64,000 nt of DNA, from assembly GCF_900167455.1 (NCBI RefSeq), contig NZ_FUWJ01000001.1, positions 434,001 through 498,000 of the forward strand, read 5' to 3'. The DNA comes from Enhydrobacter aerosaccus (GTDB taxonomy: Bacteria; Pseudomonadota; Alphaproteobacteria; Reyranellales; Reyranellaceae). The notes under the pieces are model-generated. The model was not told the DNA's origin, searched no databases, and saw only the letters and a list, made by a program, of their open reading frames with translations. The position numbers were made by a program, and so were the translations under genes. Below, piece by piece: positions 53,048 through 61,837 of this stretch. How positions within the stretch are numbered: position 1 is the stretch's first letter; the number at the start of each line of letters is the position of its first letter.

Positions 53048-54100
53048 TCAGATCGCCATCTCTCGATCCCAGCGCTTGACCCATTCGCCGCGCTCCTTGG
53101 CCACGAATCCCCAGTCGAGGTTGTAGACCTTCACGTCGGCGGCGAGGCCTAGCGGCGGCTTTGCCGCGGTGTTGGAGGGGAAGGCGAAGGTCTCGGGCTG
53201 CAGCGTGTCCTGCATGTCGGCGCTCAACAGCATGTCGATCAGCGCCAGCGCCATTTCCTGGTTCGGGCCGCCCTTGACCAGGCAGATGCCGGCCGGCCCG
53301 ACGAAGATGCCTTCCTTGGGCGCACTCATCTTCATGGGCGATTCCTTCTCCTTGGGAATCACGTTGGAAGAGAACATGCTGGGAATTGCCCAGGCCTCGC
53401 CTTGCTCCAGAAGGTTCAAGGCTTGCGGTATCTGCGTATAGACGGTGAGCAGGTTGGGCTTCAGCGTCTTGATCTTCTTGAAACCGGCATCGATGTCGAA
53501 TTGGGCCTGTTCGATCGGCTTGCCAGTCTCGAGCGCCGCCGCCATCACCAGATTTGCCAGTCCCTCCGTGTTCTGCAGCGACGGGATCACCAGCCGGCCC
53601 TTGAACTTGGGATCATAGCAATCGGCCCAGGACGGAAAGCCGCCCGGCAGCGACTTGGTGTTGTAGGCGATGCCCTGCCAGGGCTGCAGATAGTTGGCCC
53701 ACATGCCGTCCATATGCACCGTGCCGGGCCGCAGCTTGGCCAGGTTGGGGACCATCGCCGGCGTGAGCTTCTCCAGCAGTCCTTCCTTGACCGCGAGAAT
53801 CATCACCGGGTCGTCCATCATCACGACGGACAGGTATTGCTTGTCCTTGTTCTTCTGCATCTTCTCGAGGTTCACCAGCGACTTGGTGCCCTCGTAGACG
53901 ATCTTGGTCTTGTACTTGGCCTCGAAGGCCGCGCTCACGGTGCCGTTCATCCAGAGTGCAAAGCCGGCGGCGCCGCCAACCACGAGCTCCTTGGCCTGCG
54001 CGCGCACGATCGACGGAAAACCCAGCAGAGCTGCGGCCGTTCCCGCGCCGGTACTGGCCAGCACGCGTCGACGCGACAAGGTCTTGTAGTGCTTCGCCAT
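53048..54100 (-). CDS. ABC transporter substrate-binding protein (PotD-like) with Tat signal
   Basis: A 350-residue binding protein. The N-terminus SRRRVLASTGAGTAAALLGFPSIVRA carries a twin-arginine motif, so it is exported folded. The body (FALWMNGTVSAAFEAKYKTKIVYEGTKSLVNLEKM, IPSLQNTEGLANLV) fits the polyamine/iron-type family. AGGGGGAA precedes ATG 54100. It is the first gene of the importer operon and divergent from the 2OG oxygenase. Confidence 0.9.
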   Translation of the reverse strand: MAKHYKTLSRRRVLASTGAGTAAALLGFPSIVRAQAKELVVGGAAGFALWMNGTVSAAFEAKYKTKIVYEGTKSLVNLEKMQKNKDKQYLSVVMMDDPVMILAVKEGLLEKLTPAMVPNLAKLRPGTVHMDGMWANYLQPWQGIAYNTKSLPGGFPSWADCYDPKFKGRLVIPSLQNTEGLANLVMAAALETGKPIEQAQFDIDAGFKKIKTLKPNLLTVYTQIPQALNLLEQGEAWAIPSMFSSNVIPKEKESPMKMSAPKEGIFVGPAGICLVKGGPNQEMALALIDMLLSADMQDTLQPETFAFPSNTAAKPPLGLAADVKVYNLDWGFVAKERGEWVKRWDREMAI

Positions 54101-54207
54101 AACCGGTTCCCCCTTCATTGAACAATTCCCACCGCTGGGACGTGCAATGAGCGTGCCAATAATTTCCGGAACGGTGTGGCTGGCATCGGGCTTGCACGAC
54201 GGATGGG

Positions 54208-55158
54208 ATGACCCTCATCCCGGTGCTGGATCTTGCGGAAGAAGACAAAGGGCTCGCGCTGAAGCTCGGCGCCGCCTTTCGCGATATCGGCTTCGTCGCG
54301 CTCGTGAACCATGGCGTTCCGCAGGCGACGATCGACACGCTCTATCGCTCGGCCCATGCCTTTTTCGATCTGCCGCCCGAGGTTAAGCGACAGGTGGCGC
54401 GGCCTCGTCCGGATCAGAATCGAGGCTATATCGCCTACGGCGAGGAGACGCTCGCGCGGCTGTCCGGTCGCGAGACGCCGCCTGACCACAAGGAGATCTT
54501 CTCCATCGGGCCGTTCGACGTCCCGAAGGAGCCATATTATCAGGCGCCCGCCGCCTATCCGTCCTTTGCGCCGAACCTCTGGCCGACGGTGCCGCCGACA
54601 TTGCAGCCTGCCATGCGCGCTTACTGGCACGCCGTGACGGCGCTCGCCCGACGGGTGCTCGGCATATCGGCGCTGGCGCTTGGCCTGCCGGCCGATTACT
54701 TCGCGCCTTTTACAGACCGGCATATCAGCATGCTGCGGCTGATCTGCTATCCGCCCTATGAGTCGGCGCCGGTCGATGGCCAGCTCCGCGCCGGCATCCA
54801 CACCGATCTCAATATGCTGACCTTTGTCCATGCCGACAGCGACATGGGCGGGCTCGAGGTTCGAACTCGCGATGGCACCTGGGCGAGGCCGGCAACGGCT
54901 GGCGCCTATATCGTGAATGTCGGCGACATTCTGATGCGATGGACCAACGATCTCTGGGTGTCGACGCCGCATCGCGTGGCCAATCCGCCGACCGGCTGGC
55001 AGCAGCGACGTCTCTCTGTTCCGTTCTTCTTCCAGGCCAACTACGACACGACGGTGGAGTGCCTGCCGTCATGTCGTCCGGCCGATCGAAGGCCGAAATA
55101 TCCGCCAATCAGCGTCGGGGCTTATCGCGCCGAGCGATTTGCACGAACCGCGAGCTAG
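54208..55158 (+). CDS. Isopenicillin N synthase-like 2OG-Fe(II) oxygenase
   Basis: A 316-residue non-heme iron enzyme with an N-terminal DIOX_N domain (IPVLDLA, FVALVNHGVP) and the facial triad His198-x-Asp200 (GIHTDLNMLT) and His255 (STPHRV), plus Arg268-x-Ser270 (RLSV) for 2-oxoglutarate. It probably hydroxylates or otherwise oxidises a small molecule. It is divergent from the PotD-like gene by 107 bases, so it may act on the imported compound; this is inference. Its 3' end overlaps the PPOX gene by 4 bases. Confidence 0.9.
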   Translation: MTLIPVLDLAEEDKGLALKLGAAFRDIGFVALVNHGVPQATIDTLYRSAHAFFDLPPEVKRQVARPRPDQNRGYIAYGEETLARLSGRETPPDHKEIFSIGPFDVPKEPYYQAPAAYPSFAPNLWPTVPPTLQPAMRAYWHAVTALARRVLGISALALGLPADYFAPFTDRHISMLRLICYPPYESAPVDGQLRAGIHTDLNMLTFVHADSDMGGLEVRTRDGTWARPATAGAYIVNVGDILMRWTNDLWVSTPHRVANPPTGWQQRRLSVPFFFQANYDTTVECLPSCRPADRRPKYPPISVGAYRAERFARTAS

Positions 55159-55748
55159 GACCTGCTCTTCAGCCGCTCCACTTCTTCTTCCAGTTCCTTG
55201 ATGCGCGTGACGAGCTTGTCGAGGCCGGGCGCTATTTCCGCTTCCGTGTAGCGCGGTACGATGTGCTGGCGGCAGTTGATGTCCCAGGCCTCGAGCGTGA
55301 AGACCACGGCCCGCTGCGGCTTGCCGGCATAGGCGGGATCGACCAGCTGGTCCATCAGCTCGAGGTCGCCTTCGACCACTCGGGCGCGCCCCCACAGCTT
55401 CAGGCGCTGCTGCGTTGCAAAGTGCGGGATGAAGATATGGGCCCGGTCATTTTCGTTGAGATGGCCAAGCGTGATGTACTGCCGGTTGCCGGCGAAATCG
55501 GCGAAAGCCAGAGTATGGCTGCCGAAAGGCTTCAGGAAGCCGGGTGGTCCGCCGCGATGCTGGACATAGGGACGGCCGTCTGCGCTGGCAGTGGCCAGGA
55601 AGAAGGTGTCGATGACAGCCAGGAATTGACGGAGATTGTCAGTGATCTCCGTCTGCCATTCCCGGCCCTCGAAGGAGGCGCGCGATCCGAGACGTGCCTG
55701 CTCGGCCTTGACCGCCGACGAAAACAGGACGTCTTCGGGATCGCTCAT
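55155..55748 (-). CDS. Pyridoxamine 5'-phosphate oxidase (PPOX) family protein
   Basis: A 197-residue split-barrel FMN protein (DTFFLATASADGRPYVQHRGGPPGFLKPFG, then LGHLNENDRAHIFIPHF). A C-terminal coiled-coil-like helix (TRIKELEEEVERLKSR) is an addition to the core domain. PPOX relatives include pyridoxamine oxidases and general flavin- or F420-binding reductases; the specific reaction is unknown. It is 3 bases after the DUF815 gene stop, so the two are cotranscribed. Confidence 0.85.
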   Translation of the reverse strand: MSDPEDVLFSSAVKAEQARLGSRASFEGREWQTEITDNLRQFLAVIDTFFLATASADGRPYVQHRGGPPGFLKPFGSHTLAFADFAGNRQYITLGHLNENDRAHIFIPHFATQQRLKLWGRARVVEGDLELMDQLVDPAYAGKPQRAVVFTLEAWDINCRQHIVPRYTEAEIAPGLDKLVTRIKELEEEVERLKSRS

Positions 55749-55751
55749 GCT

Positions 55752-56618
55752 TCACCCCAATTTCTTGCCGAGCTCGCCGGCCACTTCCTGGATGAATTGC
55801 CAGGCCACCCGGCCCGACCGTGAACCGCGTGTCACCGACCATTCGACCGCCCGCTTGCGCAGTTCCTCGCTCGACAGGCCGAGCTTGTAGTGCTGTGCAT
55901 AGCCTTCGATCATGGCGAAGAAGGTATCCTGGTCGGCATTGTGGAAGCCCAGCCACAGGCCGAACCGATCCGACAACGAGACCTTTTCCTCGACCGCCTC
56001 GGACGGGTTGATCGCCGTCGAACGTTCGTTTTCGATCATGTCGCGCGGCATCAGGTGGCGCCGGTTGGAGGTGGCGTAGAACAGCACGTTCTCCGGCCGG
56101 CCCTCGATGCCGCCGTCGAGGACCGCCTTGAGCGACTTGTAGGCCGCGTCCTGGCCGTCGAAGGAGAGATCGTCGCAGAAAACCACGAACCGTCGGTCGC
56201 TTTCCCGGACCCGGTTCAGCAGCACCGGCAGGGAGGGGATGTCCTCGCGGTGGATTTCGATCAGGGCCAGGGGACCCGGAGGACCGCCCAGCTCCAGGTT
56301 CACCTTGGCGTGGGCCGCCTTGACGATCGAGCTCTTGCCTGCGCCGCGCGAGCCCCAGAGGAGGGCATTGTTGGCCGGCAACCCCTTGGCGAAGCGGCGT
56401 GTATTCTCCAGCAAAGTGGCTTTCTGGCGGTCGATACCCTGCAGGAGGTCGATATCCACGCGGTTCACGCGGTGGACCGCCTCCAGCCGATGGCCGGCAG
56501 CGTGCCAGACATAAGCCTCAGCCTCGCGCAGGTCGGCGGAGGGCGGGGCGGGGGGCGCGAGCCGGTCGAGGGCTTCCGCGATACGCGAAATCATTGCCTT
56601 AAGATCTTGATCCATCAT
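55752..56618 (-). CDS. DUF815 family P-loop ATPase
   Basis: A 288-residue AAA-type ATPase with Walker A LLWGSRGAGKSSIVKA, Walker B RFVVFCDDLSF and sensor segment NVLFYATSNRRHLMPRD. The function is not settled. In many Alphaproteobacteria it lies beside yajC-secD-secF, as here, divergently. The adjacent ATG codons at 56618 and 56615 begin MMDQDLKAMI; a longer start at 56681 is possible. Confidence 0.88.
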   Translation of the reverse strand: MMDQDLKAMISRIAEALDRLAPPAPPSADLREAEAYVWHAAGHRLEAVHRVNRVDIDLLQGIDRQKATLLENTRRFAKGLPANNALLWGSRGAGKSSIVKAAHAKVNLELGGPPGPLALIEIHREDIPSLPVLLNRVRESDRRFVVFCDDLSFDGQDAAYKSLKAVLDGGIEGRPENVLFYATSNRRHLMPRDMIENERSTAINPSEAVEEKVSLSDRFGLWLGFHNADQDTFFAMIEGYAQHYKLGLSSEELRKRAVEWSVTRGSRSGRVAWQFIQEVAGELGKKLG

Positions 56619-56746
56619 TGCCCAAAGCAGGTCGGAGGCTGAAAAAGGGAGCGACCATATCGCCCAGGCCTTGCGTTGCAAAGCGGGCGTAGGCCGCTAT
56701 AGTCCGCGCGCTTTTCGACGGCCGGAAGAAAGAATCGGAGCAGACG

Positions 56747-57172
56747 ATGTTTATATCCCAGGCATGGGCACAGGGCGCTGGCGCGGGCGGTGGCTCGGAT
56801 TTCCTGGTGCAGCTCTTTCCGCTCGTTCTCATCTTCATCGTCTTTTACTTCCTGCTGATCCGCCCGCAACAGGCGAAGCTCAAGGCCCAGAAGGAAATGC
56901 TGGGCGGCGTCAAACGCGGCGATCGCGTGGTCACGGGCGGCGGCATCATCGGCCTGGTCACCAAGGTGATCGGCGAAAACGAACTGCAGGTCGAGATCGC
57001 CGAGGGCGTGCGCGTCCGCGTCATCAAGCAGACCATCACCGACATCCTGACCCGCGGCGAATCGGTCCGCGGCAGCAAGGAGAGCGAGGAAGACGAGAAG
57101 CCGATGCTGCCGCCTGCCGCTCCGGCGCCGCAAGGCAAGAGCCTGCTGGGCGGGCTGTTCGGCAAGAAGTAG
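56747..57172 (+). CDS. yajC: Preprotein translocase accessory subunit YajC
   Basis: A 141-residue protein with one membrane helix (FLVQLFPLVLIFIVFYFLL, about 18-38) followed by RPQQAKLKAQKEMLGGVKRGDRVVTGGGIIG, the YajC signature. An acidic linker and a Pro/Ala-rich tail end the protein. It binds the SecDF complex in the inner membrane. SecD follows after 47 bases. Confidence 0.95.
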   Translation: MFISQAWAQGAGAGGGSDFLVQLFPLVLIFIVFYFLLIRPQQAKLKAQKEMLGGVKRGDRVVTGGGIIGLVTKVIGENELQVEIAEGVRVRVIKQTITDILTRGESVRGSKESEEDEKPMLPPAAPAPQGKSLLGGLFGKK

Positions 57173-57219
57173 GCGACAGACCTATATATCGAGGCAAGGC
57201 CGCAGGAGCGTAGTCCCGG

Positions 57220-58893
57220 ATGCTCAACCTTCCGCGTTGGCAAACCATCGCCATCATTCTCTTCACGGCATGTGCCGCGCTGTTTGCGCTCCCGAACGTG
57301 TTGCCGGAGTCGATCGATGACGCCTTGCCCAAGTGGTATGCGCAGAACCGCATCAATCTTGGCCTCGACCTGCGCGGCGGCGCTCACTTTCTGCTCGAGG
57401 CCGATCTCCGCGGGGTGATGAACGAGCGGCTGACCAACGTCTCCGATTCGATCCGGTCGGAACTGCGCAAGAAGCAGGTCGCGTTCAAGGATGTTGCCGT
57501 CGAGCCGAACGGCCACATCACCATACAGCTGCGGGACGAGGCCCAGCGAGCCACCGCGGTCGAGGCGGTACGTGCGGCCGATCCGACGCTCACCATCGGC
57601 GGCGCCGGGACCAGCCTCGATCTCGCCTATGCCAACCAGGATCTGGCCGCGAAAAAGAAGGAAGTGATCGATCAGTCGATCGAGATTCTGCGTCGGCGCG
57701 TGGACGAGACCGGCACCATCGAACCCACGATCGTGCGCGAGGGCGACGACCGCATCCTCCTGCAGGTACCGGGCATCAAGGACACGACCGACCTCAAGAG
57801 CAAGATCAACCAGACGGCCAAACTCACCTTCCACCTCGTCAACGAGGATGTGGCCGCGACACTCCAGAATCCTTCGGCACCGCTGCCGCCGACGACCTCG
57901 CTAGTCCCGACACGAGAGGGGATGCAGGCGCTACGGGCAACCAATCCGAAGGCTTTCGAGGAAATTCAGAAAGCCAATCCGCGGCTGACACCCGACCAGA
58001 TTTGCAAGCGATTTCAAGTGCCTTGCCTGCCGATCTTGAAGCGTGTGATCGTCGGTGGAGAGGATCTTGACGACGCCAAGTCGACGTTCGAGAGCCAGCA
58101 GAATGGTGGTCGGCCGATCATCAGCTTCACCTTCAACGCCGCCGGTGGCCGCGCCTTCTGTGCGGCGACGCGCCAGAACATCGGCAAGCGGTTGGCCATC
58201 CAGCTCGACAACGAGATCATCAGCGCGCCGGTCGTGCAGAGCGCTATCTGCGGCGGCAGCGGCATCATTACAGGCTCCTTCACCACCCAGCAGACCCAGG
58301 AACAGGCGCTGCTGCTGCGCTCCGGCGCACTGCCTGCGACGCTCACCATCATCGAGGAGCGTACGGTGGGCGCCGATCTGGGCGCCGACGCCATCCACGC
58401 CGGCACCGTTGCTGCCGTGGTCGGCACGCTCCTGGTCATGACCTTCATGTTCATCACCTACGGTCCGCTGTTCGGCGGCTTCGCCAATCTCGCGATGGCG
58501 GTGAACCTGCTGCTGGTGCTGGCCGGCATGTCGATCCTGGGTGCCTCGCTCACCTTGCCGGGTATCGCCGGTCTCGTCTTGACCGTCGGCATGTCGGTGG
58601 ATTCCAACGTGCTGATCTACGAGCGCGTGCGCGAGGAGCGCGACGTGGGCCGTTCCGCCCTCGGGGCGCTGACGGCGGGTTACGAGCGCGCGCTTGCCGC
58701 CGTGATCGATTCCAATCTGACGGCACTGATTGCCGGCGTGCTGCTGTTCGGTTTCGGCTCCGGTCCCATCCGCGGCTTCGCGACCTCCCTCTCGCTCGGC
58801 CTGCTGACCCATCTGTTCACGGCGACGATCTTCACCCGCATGCTGCTGGCGACCTGGATGCGCTGGCGGCGGCCCACCGAACTCGTGCTCTGA
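57220..58893 (+). CDS. secD: Protein translocase subunit SecD
   Basis: A 557-residue RND-type protein. After the first helix comes LGLDLRGGAHFLLEAD, then the large P1 domain, then GADAIHAGTVAAVVG and the six-helix core with GLVLTVGMSVDSNVLIYERVREE. SecD uses the proton gradient with SecF to pull proteins across the inner membrane. The ATG is 48 bases after yajC's stop, and secF starts 10 bases after the secD stop. Confidence 0.96.
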   Translation: MLNLPRWQTIAIILFTACAALFALPNVLPESIDDALPKWYAQNRINLGLDLRGGAHFLLEADLRGVMNERLTNVSDSIRSELRKKQVAFKDVAVEPNGHITIQLRDEAQRATAVEAVRAADPTLTIGGAGTSLDLAYANQDLAAKKKEVIDQSIEILRRRVDETGTIEPTIVREGDDRILLQVPGIKDTTDLKSKINQTAKLTFHLVNEDVAATLQNPSAPLPPTTSLVPTREGMQALRATNPKAFEEIQKANPRLTPDQICKRFQVPCLPILKRVIVGGEDLDDAKSTFESQQNGGRPIISFTFNAAGGRAFCAATRQNIGKRLAIQLDNEIISAPVVQSAICGGSGIITGSFTTQQTQEQALLLRSGALPATLTIIEERTVGADLGADAIHAGTVAAVVGTLLVMTFMFITYGPLFGGFANLAMAVNLLLVLAGMSILGASLTLPGIAGLVLTVGMSVDSNVLIYERVREERDVGRSALGALTAGYERALAAVIDSNLTALIAGVLLFGFGSGPIRGFATSLSLGLLTHLFTATIFTRMLLATWMRWRRPTELVL

Positions 58894-58903
58894 GGGCCGC
58901 ACC

Positions 58904-60079
58904 ATGCTTTGGAAACCCCTGCATCTCGTTCCCCGCAACACCAAGTTCGACTTCATGAGCCAGCGGTATCTGGCGCTCGGGCTGTCGACATTGATCAATG
59001 TCCTGTCGTTGGTGGGGCTGGCGGTCTTCGGCCTCAACTTCGGCATCGACTTCCAAGGCGGCATCGCGATCCAGGTTCGCGCCAAGGAAGGCACGATTCA
59101 TCTCGACAACCTGCGCGCCACGGCCGGCGCACTCGGCCTCGGCGAGGTATCGCTGCAGTCTTTCGGCGATGACCGCACCGCCCTGATCCGCGTGCAGCGG
59201 CAGGAAGGCAACAATGCCTGCGTGGCCCATGCAGACGCCGTGATGACCCATCGCGCCGGTGCCGGCTGGAGCGTCAAGCCGGGCGCCGAGGGCACCGGCG
59301 ACGTCCTCTTCACGTCCCCGGGGCCGCTCGATGCATCGGGCTGGCGCGATGCGGTGAGCCGCGTCGGACTGACCGTGCTGGAGCGGGAACTGCCGCGCAA
59401 CAACGTCAATACCGTCAAGATCGACATGACGCCGGAACAGCGCGCCGAATGGTGCCAGCAGGTGGCGATCAAGGTCATCGACGACGCCATCGGCGGTCAG
59501 TACGACATCCGCAGCACCGAATCGGTCGGTCCCAAGGTCGGCGCCGAGTTGATGCATAGCGGCGTGATGGCCGTGCTCGCCACCATGGTGGCGATCGTCG
59601 CCTACATGTGGTTCCGCTTCGAGTGGCAGTTCGGTCTCGGGGCGCTGATTGCGATGGCGCACGACGTCATCTCGACCATCGGCATCTTCGTGCTGTTCCG
59701 ACTCGATTTCAGCCTGACCGCACTGGCCGCCGTCCTGACCATCGCGGGTTACTCAATCAACGACACGGTCGTGGTGTTCGATCGCGTGCGCGAGAACCTG
59801 CGCCGCTACAAGAAAATGAACCTGATCGAGCTGCTGAACTTCAGCATCAACGAGACGCTGTCGCGTACGCTGATGACCTCGGTCACGGTGTTCGTCGCGG
59901 TGGCGGCGCTGGTTATCTTCGGCGGACCGGTGCTCTACAGCTTCTCGATCGCGATGCTGTGGGGCGTCATCGTCGGCACCTATTCTTCGATCTGGATCGC
60001 TTGCGCGGGCCTGGTCTTCATGAAGCTCCGGCCCGAGCAGCTCCGGCACGAGGAAGAGGGCGCCAAGGCGAAGGCATGA
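58904..60079 (+). CDS. secF: Protein translocase subunit SecF with an insertion in its periplasmic domain
   Basis: A 391-residue SecF with FGIDFQGGIAIQV, VGPKVGAELMHSG and GYSINDTVVVFDRVRENL. It is longer than the common 300-325 residues. Roughly residues 105-185 (59216-59458) appear inserted between the normal RVQRQEG and AIKVIDDAIGG segments of the P4 periplasmic domain. Its stop overlaps the following gene by ATGA. Confidence 0.94.
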   Translation: MLWKPLHLVPRNTKFDFMSQRYLALGLSTLINVLSLVGLAVFGLNFGIDFQGGIAIQVRAKEGTIHLDNLRATAGALGLGEVSLQSFGDDRTALIRVQRQEGNNACVAHADAVMTHRAGAGWSVKPGAEGTGDVLFTSPGPLDASGWRDAVSRVGLTVLERELPRNNVNTVKIDMTPEQRAEWCQQVAIKVIDDAIGGQYDIRSTESVGPKVGAELMHSGVMAVLATMVAIVAYMWFRFEWQFGLGALIAMAHDVISTIGIFVLFRLDFSLTALAAVLTIAGYSINDTVVVFDRVRENLRRYKKMNLIELLNFSINETLSRTLMTSVTVFVAVAALVIFGGPVLYSFSIAMLWGVIVGTYSSIWIACAGLVFMKLRPEQLRHEEEGAKAKA

Positions 60080-60480
60080 AGCCGCCGCGTCGCGTTGACG
60101 ACGAGAATGTCCTGCCGGCGCCCGATCCGGCGCAGGTACAGGTCATCCGGACCTATGGGCCGGGCCGTTTCGTCATCAGCGAGCGGGAATGGCGTGAACC
60201 CGTCCTGGTCACTCCGGTCGGTTCGGTAGGCTGGGGCGTCACACGGGCAGAACAGGTCGCGGTCGCCAATCTCGGCTTTCTCCGGGAGGGCGAGGCGCCG
60301 GCCGAGCTGCTGGTCCTGGGCTGCGGGGCGCGTGCCGTCTTCATCCCGCCGCCGCTTCGCGCCGAGCTCAAGGCCTTTGGCCTGGCGCTGGAGGTGGTCG
60401 ATACCGGCTCGGCCTGCCGGATATACAACGTCCTGGTGTCCGAGGGTCGCCGCGTGGCGGCTGCGCTGATCCCGCTCTGA
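60076..60480 (+). CDS. Mth938-like (MTH938/NDUFAF3 fold) domain protein
   Basis: A 134-residue protein with IRTYGPGRFVISEREWREPVLVTPV, LLVLGCGARAVFIPP and VVDTGSACRIYNVLVSEGRRVAAALIPL, matching the Mth938 domain family, whose mitochondrial member NDUFAF3 helps assemble complex I. It is coupled to secF by ATGA. The bacterial role is not settled. Confidence 0.9.
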   Translation: MKPPRRVDDENVLPAPDPAQVQVIRTYGPGRFVISEREWREPVLVTPVGSVGWGVTRAEQVAVANLGFLREGEAPAELLVLGCGARAVFIPPPLRAELKAFGLALEVVDTGSACRIYNVLVSEGRRVAAALIPL

Positions 60481-60487
60481 GCTGCCG

Positions 60488-60679
60488 CTAGCGCGGATTC
60501 TGGTCGAAGTAATCCTCGAGCAGGGCGGCCAGGGCGCCCCCCAGCGCCAGTCCGACGATGCAGCCGACGAGGCCGTTGCTGGCTGGAAACATCGTCCGCT
60601 CGAAATAATAGAAGCCGCCCGTACAGACCACGACGAGCACAAGCGACATCCACCAGTACCGGTTCGGATCCTTGTTCAT
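60488..60679 (-). CDS. Small membrane protein, hypothetical
   Basis: Sixty-three residues with two membrane helices (WMSLVLVVVCTGGFYYF and GLVGCIVGLALGGALAALL) and a short acidic C-terminus. It converges on the Mth938-like gene with 7 bases between stops. No family is recognised. Confidence 0.6.
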   Translation of the reverse strand: MNKDPNRYWWMSLVLVVVCTGGFYYFERTMFPASNGLVGCIVGLALGGALAALLEDYFDQNPR

Positions 60680-60787
60680 GCTCCCCCTGCCGTCCGATCG
60701 GACGGCCCCTGGACTTTTTGCACGTGTCGTCCCTGCCTGTCATGGGCAAAAGACGCCTGCGATCGGCTGCGCTATCATCGGACAACC

Positions 60788-61402
60788 ATGCCGCTCGAAC
60801 TCTATCTCGCCTTCATCGTGGCGACGGCCGTGCTGATCCTCATTCCCGGCCCAAACGTCGCGCTCATCGTGGCCAACAGTGTTGCCCACGGCACGCGCTT
60901 CGGACTGCTGACCGTCGCAGGCACGAGCAGCGCCATCGTGCTGCAACTGTCGCTGTTCGTGGCCGGCGCGACCGCCACGCTGAGTCTCTTGGCGGCGGCC
61001 TTCGATTGGCTGCGATGGGCGGGCGTGGTCTATCTCGTATGGCTCGGCATCAGGGCCTGGCGAGCGCCGGCAGCGGATCTGTCGCGTACGGCGCCGCAAG
61101 CCCGTTCCGGTCGGACGATCTTCATGCGCGGGCTGCTCGTCGGCATCACCAATCCCAAGACCCTGCTGTTCTATGGTGCCTTCCTCCCTCAGTTCGTGGT
61201 GCCGGAAGGAGATGTGGCGCGCCAGCTCCTGCTGCTTGCGGGCACTTTCATCGTCGAGGCGGCTATGCTGGACAGTGTCTGGGCGATCATGGCCGGTCGG
61301 GCGCGTCAGCTCCTGTTGGCGCGCGCCGCCTTGCGTAATCGCGTGACCGGCGGATTGCTGGTCGGGGCCGGCGTGGGATTGGCGCTTGCTCGCAAGCCAT
61401 GA
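60788..61402 (+). CDS. LysE family amino acid exporter
   Basis: A 204-residue membrane protein with six helices and the family motif LILIPGPNVALIVANSVAHGTRFGL near the N-terminus and GITNPKTLLFYGAFLPQF in the middle. LysE/RhtB proteins export amino acids or homoserine lactones. It overlaps the LprI-like gene by ATGA. Confidence 0.92.
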   Translation: MPLELYLAFIVATAVLILIPGPNVALIVANSVAHGTRFGLLTVAGTSSAIVLQLSLFVAGATATLSLLAAAFDWLRWAGVVYLVWLGIRAWRAPAADLSRTAPQARSGRTIFMRGLLVGITNPKTLLFYGAFLPQFVVPEGDVARQLLLLAGTFIVEAAMLDSVWAIMAGRARQLLLARAALRNRVTGGLLVGAGVGLALARKP

Positions 61403-61815
61403 GAGTGTCGACGCGGATTGCTGAGAGTATTGATGACGTGCGTATCCTTTCCATCGTCCTTGCGTTGTCCGTTGCGATTTCGTGGCACGCCGTCCCGGCT
61501 TTCGCCCAAAGCCAGATGGAATTGAACGCGCAGGCTGGACGCGAGCGCGAGATGGCGGACAAGGAACTGAACGCCGTCTATTCACGCCTGATGGCCAAGC
61601 TTCCGAATGAAAGCCGGGAGCGGCTTCGCAAGGCCGAGCTGACATGGCTCCGGTTTCTGGAGGAGGAATGCGCGTTCGAGACGGATGGAACGACCGGCGG
61701 ATCGATTCACGGCATGCTCGTGGCCTATTGCCAGGCGCGTTTGATCCGCCAGCGCACCAAGGATCTCGAAGAGCAGCTCAACTGCAAGGAAGGCGATCTT
61801 TCCTGCGTACACTGA
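61399..61815 (+). CDS. Lysozyme inhibitor LprI family (DUF1311) protein
   Basis: A 138-residue secreted protein. The signal region (ILSIVLALSVAISWHAVPAFAQ) is followed by the DUF1311 core: MADKELNAVYSRLMAKL, LRKAELTWLRFLEEECAFE and a C-terminal CYCQARLI-like segment with cysteines. The frame starts at ATG 61399; GTG 61438 would begin just before the signal peptide. LprI of Mycobacterium inhibits lysozyme; that role here is inferred from the family. Confidence 0.82.
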   Translation: MRVSTRIAESIDDVRILSIVLALSVAISWHAVPAFAQSQMELNAQAGREREMADKELNAVYSRLMAKLPNESRERLRKAELTWLRFLEEECAFETDGTTGGSIHGMLVAYCQARLIRQRTKDLEEQLNCKEGDLSCVH

Positions 61816-61837
61816 ACCAGGCCCTCGTCGTTAAGCC

